A stretch of DNA of 9,142 nucleotides, from the NCBI GenBank assembly GCA_003645745.1, contig QNCH01000049.1, positions 1 to 9,142 on the forward strand, written 5' to 3'. The notes beneath the pieces are model-generated. The model searched no databases and was not told where the DNA came from. It worked only from the letters and a program-made list of their open reading frames with translations. Positions 1 through 6,482 of the stretch are shown here, in pieces (position 1 is the first letter of the stretch; each line of letters opens with the position of its first letter). The stretch comes from Candidatus Omnitrophota bacterium (lineage in GTDB: Bacteria > Omnitrophota > Gorgyraeia > B26-G9). Made by a program: the position numbers and the translations under genes.

Positions 1-2214
1 AAAACTATGTGCGGAACAGTTGAGTACAGAGATGCTTCTTTGCCGGGACTTGAACAAACAAAAGTGATTCATAATCTTTTAAAATCAACGATTATGTCTG
101 CAACTAAAATTTTAAATAAACCATGGTGTGTTTCTGTTTTTAAAGATAACGCTGGAATTGTAAAATTTGACCATAATCATAACATTTGTTTTAAAGTTGA
201 AACCCATAATCATCCTTCCGCGCTTGAACCTTATGGCGGAGCAGGCACAGGAATAGGCGGGGTAATTCGTGATATTCTCGGTGTAGGCTTAGGTGCTAAG
301 CCAATTATGAATAATGATGTTTTTTGCTTTGGCCCGCCTGAGCTTGCAGTTCAGGATGTGCCTGATGGAGCGCTGCATCCGCTGAGGGTAATGAAAGGGG
401 TTGTGGCTGGGGTCAAAGATTATGGCAATAAAATGGGTATTCCTACAGTAAACGGAGCAGTAATTTTTGATCCGCGTTATACTGCAAACCCCCTGGTATA
501 TTGCGGTACAGTGGGCATTATGCCTAAAGAGTATTCTTTCGGCAGCGCAAGCTCAGGCGAGTATGTGGTTGTGGTTGGGGGGCGCACAGGCAGAGACGGT
601 ATTCATGGAGCTACTTTTTCTTCAGGCAGTTTAACTAATGCTTCAGAAATGAGTTCCAGCGGAGCAGTGCAAATAGGTAACCCCATAACAGAGAAAAAAG
701 TTCTGGATACTTTGTTAAATGCCAGGGATAAAAAATTATATACTGCGATTACTGATTGCGGGGCAGGCGGGCTTTCAAGCGCTGTAGGGGAAATGGGCGA
801 GGAAATTGGCGTTCGCATAGAATTAGAAAAAGTGCCGCTTAAATACGCGGGTTTAAATTATACTGAAATTTGGATTTCTGAGGCTCAGGAAAGAATGGTT
901 TTGTCTGTGCCTGAGGAAAATTTAAAAAGTTTATTAGAATTGTTTACTCAGGAAGATGTTGAGGCTGTAGTTATTGGATGTTTTACAAATACTAAGCAGC
1001 TTGAGCTTTTTTATCAAGACGTGTGTGTTTGCAGTTTAAGTATGGAATTTTTGCATAATGGGCTGCCGCTTTTAACACGTAAGGCTTTATGGAAAAAACC
1101 GTTGATTAAAGAAACAAAATATGAGCCTGCGCGGAATTTAACAGGCGAGTTGTTAAAAATTCTTTCAGATTTAAATGTATGCAGTAAGGAATGGATTATC
1201 CGCCAGTATGACCATGAAGTGCAGGGAATGAGTGTTTTAAAACCTTTGTCAGGAATTTGTAATGACGGGCCTCAGGATGCGGCAGTTGTTAAGCCTTTTG
1301 CGGATTCAAAAAAGGGCATAACTATTTCCTGCGGTATAAATCCAAGGTATTCGGATATTGACCCCTATTATATGGCAGTATCCTGTATAGATGAGGCTTT
1401 GCGTCAGATTGTCGCTGTAGGCGGCAGTTTAGAACATAGTTGTATTTTAGATAATTTTAGCTGGGGCAATACAGATAAACCTGAAATATTAGGCGGGTTG
1501 GTGCGTGCTTGCCTGGGGTGCAGGGACGCGTCTTTAGCGTATAAAGTGCCTTTTATTTCAGGCAAAGACAGTTTGCATAATGAATATATAGTTGGCAATC
1601 AAACTATTTCTATTCCGCAGACTTTACTTATTTCCGCAATGGCAGTGATTTTAGATGTAGAAAAAGTAATTTCAGCGGATGCTAAAACAGAAGGAAATTT
1701 GATTTACTGCATAGGCACAACATTCGCTGAAATGGGAGGAAGTTGTTACTACGCGGTGAATAATTGGCAAAGCGGGAGTGTGCCGAAAGTTGATTTTCAG
1801 CAGAATAAGGCTGTTTTTGAAAAATTAAGTTATTGTATAGATAAAGGAATGCTTGAGGCCTGCCATGATTGCTCTGAAGGAGGGATGGCAGTTGCATTGG
1901 CTGAAATGGCTTTTGGCGGGGGGCTGGGTATGGAAATATTTTTAGATAAAGTAAAACATCATATTCCAAAAGATAAACCGCGTGATGATATCTTATTATT
2001 CTCTGAATCAAACGGTAGATTTGTGGTGGAAGTAGAAGAAGAAAAAAAAGAGAATTTTGAAAAAATTTTGCAAGGCATTCCTTTTTCAATGATCGGGAAA
2101 TTAACCGATAAACAGAAATTTTTGGTGTATGGCATAGATAACAGATTGGTTGTTGACTGTGCTGTAGGTGTTTTAAAGGACGCGTGGCAAAAGCCTTTGC
2201 GTGATTTTGGATAA
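1..2214 (+). CDS. purL: Phosphoribosylformylglycinamidine synthase, synthetase subunit PurL (5' end outside window)
   Basis: PurL converts FGAR to FGAM using ATP and ammonia, step 4 of cytosolic de novo purine synthesis. Counting from the Met at base 7, I see the substrate/ATP region HNHPSALEPY (67-76) followed by GTGIGG and IRD, then TGRDGIHGATFSS, DCGAGGLSS, SEAQERM, LKPLSGICNDGPQDAAVV, ISGKDSLHNEY, HDCSEGGMAVALAEMAFGG and FSESNGRFVVEV. These cover both AIRS-like halves. The Met at base 7 is not the true start: the frame is open to base 1 and reads K-T-M-C-G-T-V-E-Y, which matches the stretch after the family's EHCxHKT motif. About 200 or more N-terminal residues therefore lie upstream. The protein ends without a glutaminase domain, so a separate PurQ must supply ammonia. 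The GKDS motif resembles long single-chain PurL more than the SGNVSLYNE of Bacillus-type PurL, suggesting the intermediate-length bacterial class. malQ follows after 30 bp. Confidence 0.97.
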   Translation, partial: KTMCGTVEYRDASLPGLEQTKVIHNLLKSTIMSATKILNKPWCVSVFKDNAGIVKFDHNHNICFKVETHNHPSALEPYGGAGTGIGGVIRDILGVGLGAKPIMNNDVFCFGPPELAVQDVPDGALHPLRVMKGVVAGVKDYGNKMGIPTVNGAVIFDPRYTANPLVYCGTVGIMPKEYSFGSASSGEYVVVVGGRTGRDGIHGATFSSGSLTNASEMSSSGAVQIGNPITEKKVLDTLLNARDKKLYTAITDCGAGGLSSAVGEMGEEIGVRIELEKVPLKYAGLNYTEIWISEAQERMVLSVPEENLKSLLELFTQEDVEAVVIGCFTNTKQLELFYQDVCVCSLSMEFLHNGLPLLTRKALWKKPLIKETKYEPARNLTGELLKILSDLNVCSKEWIIRQYDHEVQGMSVLKPLSGICNDGPQDAAVVKPFADSKKGITISCGINPRYSDIDPYYMAVSCIDEALRQIVAVGGSLEHSCILDNFSWGNTDKPEILGGLVRACLGCRDASLAYKVPFISGKDSLHNEYIVGNQTISIPQTLLISAMAVILDVEKVISADAKTEGNLIYCIGTTFAEMGGSCYYAVNNWQSGSVPKVDFQQNKAVFEKLSYCIDKGMLEACHDCSEGGMAVALAEMAFGGGLGMEIFLDKVKHHIPKDKPRDDILLFSESNGRFVVEVEEEKKENFEKILQGIPFSMIGKLTDKQKFLVYGIDNRLVVDCAVGVLKDAWQKPLRDFG

Positions 2215-2230
2215 GCAAGTGTGTGAAATA

Positions 2231-2241
2231 GGGGGGGGGGG
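2231..2241 (+). promoter_or_regulatory. 11-G homopolymer at the malQ ribosome-binding position
   Basis: Eleven consecutive G residues are preceded by 'aata' and end three bases before the malQ ATG at 2245. No conventional GGAGG lies in the purL-malQ gap, so the G run itself (for example AGGGGG at 2230-2235, 9 bases from the ATG) must serve as the Shine-Dalgarno sequence. Runs of this length are prone to slippage, so RBS spacing or strength could vary between cells. The run is directly visible; phase variation is inference, and a homopolymer sequencing error is possible. Confidence 0.55.
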
Positions 2242-2244
2242 ATA

Positions 2245-3741
2245 ATGGGGAAAAGAGGAAGCGGGGTATTATTACATATAACATCTTTGCCTTCAAAGTT
2301 TGGTATTGGGGATATGGGCGCGGCAGCTTATCAATTTGCTGATTTTTTATTTCAGTCAAAACAGAAATATTGGCAGATATTGCCGCTTAATCCAACGAAT
2401 TTGATTAATATTAATTCTCCTTACAGTAGCGTTTCTGCGTTTGCTGGGAATATAATTTTAATTAGCCCTGAACTTTTAGCAGAGGATGGTTTGTTAAGCT
2501 GTGAATACGTGAAATCTTTGCCGCAGTCTTCTGAACAACGAGTTGATTATGAAGTTGTCTATAATTTTAAAACAGAAATTTTAAGTAAAGCTTATGAGTC
2601 TTTTAAAGATTTGGAAGCAAGACAAGATTATAATAATTTTTGCCGTGATCAGGATTATTGGCTGGTAGATTTTGCGTTGTTTATTGCTTTTAAAGAGTAT
2701 TTTCAAGGGAAAATGTGGAGCCAATGGCCAAAGGAAATTCGTGATAGAAACCCTGAGGCAATGCGGGGATTAGCAGAAAAATTAGCTGAAAATGTAGAAA
2801 AACAAAAATTTATGCAATATGTATTTTTTAAGCAGTGGTTTACGTTAAAGAATTATTGCCAGAATAAAGGTATTGAAATTATTGGAGATGTGCCGATTTA
2901 TGTAACTTATGATAGTGTTGATGTGTGGGCCAACCCGGGAATTTTTAAATTGGATGAAAATAAACAGCCTCTATATTTAGCAGGAGTTCCGCCGGATTAT
3001 TTTAGCAGTACTGGACAGCTCTGGGGTAATCCTGTTTATGATTGGGATGCGCTTAAAAATGATGGTTATGCCTGGTGGATACAAAGGATAGAATATAATT
3101 TGAAGATTTTTTCAAGGATCAGAATAGATCATTTTCGCGGGTTTGTTGATTTTTGGCAAGTTCCTGCAGGCCAAAAGGACGCGGTTAATGGAGCATGGCA
3201 AAAGGCTCCTGCGGATGATTTTTTTCAGGTTGTATTGGATAAGTTTCCTGATTTTCCGCTGATTGCTGAGGACCTGGGAATTATTAGCGATGATGTAAAG
3301 CGGGTAATGCATAAGTTTGCCTTCCCAGGTATGAAAATATTACTTTTTGCTTTTGGAGAAGATATGCCTGAGCATCCTTATTTACCGCATAATTATACGC
3401 AAAATTGTGTGGTTTATACAGGGACGCATGATAATAACACAGTTAAGGGATGGTTCGAAAATGAGACTGGCGCGGAAGATAAAAAACGTTTATTTATTTA
3501 TTTTGGCAGGGATATTTTTGTTTCTGATTTGCATTGGGAGATGATTAGGCTTGCTTTGATGTCTGTCGCGAATATTGCTATATTCCCAATGCAGGATATT
3601 TTGGGGTTAGGTGAAACACAGCGGATGAATTTGCCGGGTACAGTAAGAAATAATTGGCAGTGGAGGGTTTTGCCGGATCAGTTGAATGCGCAATTATCAA
3701 GCAGGATTTGCAAAATGACTGAAGTTTATAATAGGGCATAA
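2245..3741 (+). CDS. malQ: 4-alpha-glucanotransferase (amylomaltase, GH77)
   Basis: MalQ transfers alpha-1,4-glucan segments between maltodextrins in the cytosol, for glycogen or maltodextrin turnover. The 498-residue length is typical of bacterial GH77 enzymes. The N-terminus carries the family signature SGVLLHITSLPSKFGIGDMG (6-25), then YWQILPLNPT (42-51) and SPYSSVSAFAGN (58-69). The three catalytic acids are all present: D295 in RIDHFRGF (nucleophile), E342 in IAEDLG (acid/base) and D396 in GTHDNNT (stabiliser). They fall almost exactly at the positions known from Thermus amylomaltase. The C-terminal MNLPGTVRNNWQWR motif is also intact. The ATG at 2245 fits the family N-terminus. The gene lies 30 bp after purL, so cotranscription is likely although the function is unrelated. 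No glycogen or starch genes are adjacent. The G11 tract in front of its start is unusual. Confidence 0.97.
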   Translation: MGKRGSGVLLHITSLPSKFGIGDMGAAAYQFADFLFQSKQKYWQILPLNPTNLININSPYSSVSAFAGNIILISPELLAEDGLLSCEYVKSLPQSSEQRVDYEVVYNFKTEILSKAYESFKDLEARQDYNNFCRDQDYWLVDFALFIAFKEYFQGKMWSQWPKEIRDRNPEAMRGLAEKLAENVEKQKFMQYVFFKQWFTLKNYCQNKGIEIIGDVPIYVTYDSVDVWANPGIFKLDENKQPLYLAGVPPDYFSSTGQLWGNPVYDWDALKNDGYAWWIQRIEYNLKIFSRIRIDHFRGFVDFWQVPAGQKDAVNGAWQKAPADDFFQVVLDKFPDFPLIAEDLGIISDDVKRVMHKFAFPGMKILLFAFGEDMPEHPYLPHNYTQNCVVYTGTHDNNTVKGWFENETGAEDKKRLFIYFGRDIFVSDLHWEMIRLALMSVANIAIFPMQDILGLGETQRMNLPGTVRNNWQWRVLPDQLNAQLSSRICKMTEVYNRA

Positions 3742-3765
3742 AAAAGTGATAGAAAAGAGGATGAT

Positions 3766-3867
3766 ATACTCAAACCAATTGCGTTTGAGTATAGAATACC
3801 CTACAATGTCATTCCCGTAATCTTTTAGCGGGAATCTAATTTATACAAACCTATTACGGTTGAGTAT
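3766..3867. repeat. Inverted-repeat element downstream of malQ, termini shared with the 5911-6092 element
   Basis: The left end is itself a hairpin: ATACTCAAAC (3766-3775) pairs perfectly with GTTTGAGTAT (3783-3792) across a 7-base loop. The right end (3846-3867) begins CAAACC and ends GAGTAT. It is, with one mismatch, the reverse complement of 5911-5932. Together the two ends form imperfect terminal inverted repeats around a 53-bp centre containing another hairpin. No ORF is present. The element looks like a short nonautonomous or intergenic repeat unit and could also act as an mRNA 3' structure. No T-run follows it, so it is not a classical terminator. Confidence 0.6.
3811..3835. repeat. 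ATTCCCG/CGGGAAT hairpin repeat, copy 1
   Basis: ATTCCCG (3811-3817) and CGGGAAT (3829-3835) form a perfect 7-bp stem with an 11-base loop, preceded by TGTC. Near-identical sequence recurs at 6348-6379, differing by C for T after ATTCCCG, and in inverted orientation at 6273-6305. The pattern ATTCCC-N13-GGGAAT resembles the Neisseria dRS3 repeat (ATTCCC-N8-GGGAAT) but has a longer spacer. The family assignment is inference. Confidence 0.6.
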
Positions 3868-3884
3868 AAAAGGGGATATTTTTA

Positions 3885-4061
3885 ATGAAAATTTTATATC
3901 CGGTGGTTATTTCTTTGACTTTCCTTGCTGGTTTTTCATTGCTTGATTATTTTGTTTTGGCAAAAATCGCGCGAAAGAAAATTTATTGTTTTTTTATTGC
4001 TTTAGTATATTCTGTATTTTTTTGGAGTTTTGTGTATATGTTGTTTATTGCCAGGCCATAG
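3885..4061 (+). CDS. Small two-helix membrane protein (58 aa), unrecognised
   Basis: I do not recognise this protein. The ORF starts ATG at 3885, with AGGGG at 3871-3875 nine bases upstream, and ends TAG at 4059-4061. The N-terminus MKILYPVVISLTFLAGFSLL leads into a hydrophobic helix ending near residue 27. A basic stretch follows (AKIARKK, residues 26-32), then a second hydrophobic, aromatic-rich helix (about 34-55, YCFFIALVYSVFFW). This predicts an inner-membrane hairpin with a basic loop. The gene lies only 6 bp before the beta-CASP gene, and its stop codon overlaps the AGG (4060-4062) that is that gene's only visible RBS. Translational coupling is therefore likely. The ORF is short, but the RBS, the topology and the tight spacing support a real gene. 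Its function is unknown. Confidence 0.6.
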   Translation: MKILYPVVISLTFLAGFSLLDYFVLAKIARKKIYCFFIALVYSVFFWSFVYMLFIARP

Positions 4062-4067
4062 GTATTT

Positions 4068-5465
4068 ATGTCAATTGTTTTAAAATTTTGCGGCGGTGTG
4101 CGTGAGGTCAGCGGTTCAAACCACTTGCTGATTACTAATAAGTCAAAAGTATTGCTTGATGCCGGACTTTTTCAGGGCAGGCGTAAAGATTATTATAAAA
4201 TTAATTCTAAATTCGCGTATAAACCGTTTGAAATTGATGCATTAGTTCTTTCTCACGCGCATATTGATCATTCAGGTAATATTCCTAGTTTAATCAAACG
4301 TGGTTTTCGCGGAAAAATTTATACTACTGCTGCTTCTAAAGCATTGGCCAGATTGATGCTTTTAGATAGCGGTAAGATTCAGGAAGACGACGCGAAGTTT
4401 GTTAATAAACTGCACAAACGTAAAAATTGGCCTGCGGTTAAACCTCTATATACTAAAAAAGATGCTGAGTTTTGCCTGCGTTTTTTTTACAGCGCTGGTT
4501 TACATAAAAAAATAAAAATTACAAAAGATGTTCAGCTTAGTTTTTTTGATGCAGGCCATATTCTTGGCTCCGCGTTATCCTGCCTTGAGGTAAAGAATAA
4601 TGCGCGCACAATAAGAATAGGTTATATTGTGGATTTAGGGCGCAAAAATTTGCCTCTTTTAAATAATCCTGAATATATTAGTAATTTAGATTATTTGATT
4701 ATTGAAAGCACATACGGCAATAGGCTTCATCAGCCGATAATTGAGGCAAAGGCAAACCTTGCCCGCGTAATTATGCAGACTATTGCTAATTCAGGCAAAG
4801 TAATCATCCCTTCCTTTGCAATGGAAAGGGCACAGGAGGTACTGTGTTTTTTGTCTCAGCTTTTAAAAGAAAAAAAGATGATGGATGTGCCTATATATTT
4901 AGACAGCCCTTTAGCTATAGATATTACTGATGTTTTTAAAAAATATGTGTCTTTTCTTGATTCGGCTACGCAATATTTATTTAATAAATATGATGGGCCT
5001 TTTCCGGTTAAAAATATGACTTATATCAGAAAAGTTAAAGATTCAAAAATGTTAAATAGTGACCCTCGCCCAATGATTATTATTGCTGGTTCAGGGATGT
5101 GTGAGTCAGGCAGAATTTTACATCATTTAAAAAATACCATTGAAGACAAAAAAAATACAATTATCGTGGTTGGCTATATGGCTCAGAATACATTGGGTAA
5201 ACGTTTGGTAGAGCATTCTGCGGATGTGCGTATTTATGGAGAAGAGTATAAATTGAATGCGAATGTAGTTGTAAATAACGCGTTTTCAGCACACGCGGAT
5301 AGAAACGCGTTAATTAGTTATGTGATGAATTGTAAAAATAGTAACCTAAAAAAAGTTTTTGTTGTGCATGGTGATGTGGAACAAGGGACGGAACTGGTAA
5401 AGCATTTACAGCAAAGAGGAGTGAATGCATATTTGCCTGAAAAAAATGAAGAATTAGTACTTTAA
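4068..5465 (+). CDS. Metallo-beta-lactamase/beta-CASP RNA nuclease (CPSF73/YSH1-like, RMMBL domain)
   Basis: This is a predicted zinc-dependent cytosolic ribonuclease of the bacterial CPSF73/TTHA0252-like type, acting on RNA as an endonuclease and perhaps an exonuclease. The 465-residue length is normal for the group. All metal-binding motifs are visible: HAHIDH (63-68), H164 in DAGHILGS, D189 in VDLGR, and the beta-CASP motif A E213 in ESTYG. Motif B is H409 in FSAHAD and motif C is H434 in VHGD. The beta-CASP insert runs from about 215 to 375 and includes IPSFAMERAQEVL (247-259) and GSGMCESGRILHHL (341-354). A C-terminal RMMBL segment closes the fold. The family often shows SGD before LGR; here it is IVD, keeping the essential Asp. 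The start at 4068 has only a weak AGG five bases upstream, overlapping the stop of the preceding small gene. The thioredoxin gene follows after 14 bp. Confidence 0.93.
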   Translation: MSIVLKFCGGVREVSGSNHLLITNKSKVLLDAGLFQGRRKDYYKINSKFAYKPFEIDALVLSHAHIDHSGNIPSLIKRGFRGKIYTTAASKALARLMLLDSGKIQEDDAKFVNKLHKRKNWPAVKPLYTKKDAEFCLRFFYSAGLHKKIKITKDVQLSFFDAGHILGSALSCLEVKNNARTIRIGYIVDLGRKNLPLLNNPEYISNLDYLIIESTYGNRLHQPIIEAKANLARVIMQTIANSGKVIIPSFAMERAQEVLCFLSQLLKEKKMMDVPIYLDSPLAIDITDVFKKYVSFLDSATQYLFNKYDGPFPVKNMTYIRKVKDSKMLNSDPRPMIIIAGSGMCESGRILHHLKNTIEDKKNTIIVVGYMAQNTLGKRLVEHSADVRIYGEEYKLNANVVVNNAFSAHADRNALISYVMNCKNSNLKKVFVVHGDVEQGTELVKHLQQRGVNAYLPEKNEELVL

Positions 5466-5479
5466 CCAGGGAGGTAGCG

Positions 5480-5902
5480 ATGAAGAAGTTTTTGTTTGCA
5501 GGAATAATTGTTTTAGTTTTTATGTGTGGATGTGCTAATGTTGAGGCTGACGTTTCTCAAATTAGTTGGTCTGATGATTTAACTCAATCTTTAAATACAG
5601 CTCAGCAGGAAGGTAAACCAGTTTTAATTGATTTTTATACGCGTTGGTGCGGATGGTGCAAACGTATGGATAAAGATACTTATGGCAACAAAGATGTTGC
5701 GTCTGCTTTGCTTGGTTTTGTGTGTGTAAAGGTAAATGCTGAACAACATCTTGACCTGGCGAAAAAGTATCATGTGCGCGGTTTTCCCTGCACAGTATTT
5801 TTAAGATCTGATGGTGAAATAATTACTGTTGTGCCTGGGTATCTTGACGCTCGGGATTTTTTATCTTTACTTACGAAAGTATTAGCAGAAGCTGGAAAGT
5901 GA
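5480..5902 (+). CDS. Thioredoxin-fold lipoprotein with CGWC active site
   Basis: This is a predicted envelope-anchored thiol-disulfide oxidoreductase, 140 residues long. The N-terminus MKKFLFAGIIVLVFMCGC is a signal peptide ending in a plausible lipobox (M-C-G-C, lipidated Cys18), so the domain should sit outside the inner membrane. The thioredoxin domain follows: KPVLIDFYTRWCGWCKRM (46-63) holds the redox pair Cys57/Cys60, and RGFPCTVF (100-107) holds the cis-Pro103. The mature part is a single compact domain of the thioredoxin_7/DsbD-gamma-like kind (KPVLIDF, WCxWCKxM). Additional cysteines at 82 and 104 are not standard; Cys104 sits next to the cis-Pro loop near the active site. A strong GGAGG (5470-5474), five bases upstream, supports the start. 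The gene follows the nuclease by 14 bp and is probably cotranscribed. Whether it works as an oxidase, reductase or isomerase cannot be told from sequence. Confidence 0.88.
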   Translation: MKKFLFAGIIVLVFMCGCANVEADVSQISWSDDLTQSLNTAQQEGKPVLIDFYTRWCGWCKRMDKDTYGNKDVASALLGFVCVKVNAEQHLDLAKKYHVRGFPCTVFLRSDGEIITVVPGYLDARDFLSLLTKVLAEAGK

Positions 5903-5910
5903 GGGAATCT

Positions 5911-6092
5911 ATACTCAAACGTAATAGGTTTGCAATTTTATGACATTCCCCTCATACTGCATCTTGAAACGTTCTTCATTCGCAAATCCTTATGCGCAGC
6001 AAGCTGCGCCTGCGGTTTGACTTAGGCCAGAACGTTCCAATCTAGGGCACAGGGAAACTCCTAAATTTTACAAACTAATTGCGTTCGAGTAT
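5911..6092. repeat. 182-bp symmetric palindromic (MITE-like) element after the thioredoxin gene
   Basis: The left end (5911-5932) starts ATACTCAAACG; the right end (6071-6092) is its inverted copy ending CGAGTAT, with 18 of 22 positions matching. Inside, GAAACGTTCT (5966-5975) pairs with AGAACGTTCC (6029-6038). The exact centre carries the perfect hairpin GCGCAGC-AA-GCTGCGC (5994-6009). The centre of the whole element and of the apex hairpin coincide at 6001.5, so the unit could fold into one long imperfect stem-loop. It has no meaningful ORF. It begins 8 bp after the thioredoxin stop codon. Its termini match those of the element after malQ. Confidence 0.7.
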
Positions 6093-6097
6093 ATAAC

Positions 6098-6232
6098 TGT
6101 CCCCCCTTTTCAGTCAGAAGCGGTGAAATAATACTCCATTATTCTTCTTTTGCGTTTTTTTTTAGGTGAGACATAAAGAGAAACGAGCGAAAAACAGTGA
6201 TTATTTCACCCCTTCTGAGTGAAGCGGGGACA
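6098..6232. repeat. 135-bp inverted-repeat element with TGTCCCC/GGGGACA ends
   Basis: The left arm (6098-6135) begins TGTCCCC and contains TCAGAAGCGGTGAAATAAT. The right arm (6196-6232) is its imperfect inverted copy, containing ATTATTTCACCCCTTCTGA and ending GGGGACA. The arms are about 37 bases long with a few mismatches and small indels. The centre is noncoding and has a T9 run (6155-6163). Its sequence is unrelated to the preceding element, which it follows by only 5 bp. It looks like a nonautonomous element mobilised by a transposase encoded elsewhere; that is inference. Confidence 0.65.
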
Positions 6233-6272
6233 TCATTAATTTATTGTTTTAACAAGATTGAATCTTTTAGAA

Positions 6273-6379
6273 TAGATTCCCGCTAAAAGCATTGCGGGAA
6301 TGCCAGTATAGAGAATTTTATTGGTATTTCTTGGGTATTATTTTTTTTGTCATTCCCGCAATCTTTTAGCGGGAATCTA
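6273..6379. repeat. Pair of inverted ATTCCCGC/GCGGGAAT hairpin repeats (32-33-bp arms)
   Basis: The left arm (6273-6305) starts TAGATTCCCGCTAAAAG. The right arm (6348-6379) is its reverse complement with one extra base and one mismatch, ending CTTTTAGCGGGAATCTA. Each arm is itself a hairpin: ATTCCCGC 6276-6283 with GCGGGAAT 6294-6301, and 6352-6359 with 6369-6376. A 42-bp AT-rich spacer separates the arms and ends in a T8 run (6341-6348). The right arm nearly matches the hairpin inside the element after malQ. A further 9-bp inverted repeat, TGGGTATTA (6332-6340) and TAATACCCA (6391-6399), brackets the right hairpin. No ORF is supported here. Confidence 0.65.
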
Positions 6380-6470
6380 CGAGTCAACGCTAATACCCAG
6401 CTTCAGTCACCGATTACGATAAATTTCAAATTAACATTGACAATTAAAAGAATTAACTTTGAGGCAAAAA

Positions 6471-6475
6471 AGGAG
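6471..6475 (+). promoter_or_regulatory. purD ribosome binding site
   Basis: AGGAG lies seven bases before the ATG at 6483. It selects this start over the in-frame TTG at 6459, which would place the site inside the coding region and add eight residues ahead of the conserved N-terminal beta strand. Confidence 0.75.
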
Positions 6476-6482
6476 AATTTGG

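Noticed and set aside
1682..2359. 225-codon open frame on the minus strand
   Set aside because: It lies wholly antisense to the purL 3' end and malQ start, which are unmistakable. Its translation is low complexity, with prolines produced by the G11 run, and shows no recognisable domain.
3766..3792. Rho-independent terminator after malQ
   Set aside because: The stem is perfect, but it is AT-rich and no T-run follows it on the + strand. It fits better as a repeat element end.
5992..6045. 17-codon ORF starting ATG within the 182-bp palindrome
   Set aside because: It is produced by the apex hairpin sequence and lacks an RBS.
3766..6379. Repeats as a CRISPR array
   Set aside because: The repeats are few, of several families, in both orientations and irregularly spaced, with no spacers of constant length and no cas genes.
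6437..6442. TTGACA resembling a -35 box upstream of purD
   Set aside because: No acceptable -10 hexamer lies 16-18 bases downstream; that position is already at 6459-6465, next to the RBS.
6459..6482. TTG start extending purD by eight residues
   Set aside because: AGGAG at 6471-6475 is correctly spaced for the ATG at 6483, and the conserved PurD N-terminus begins there.
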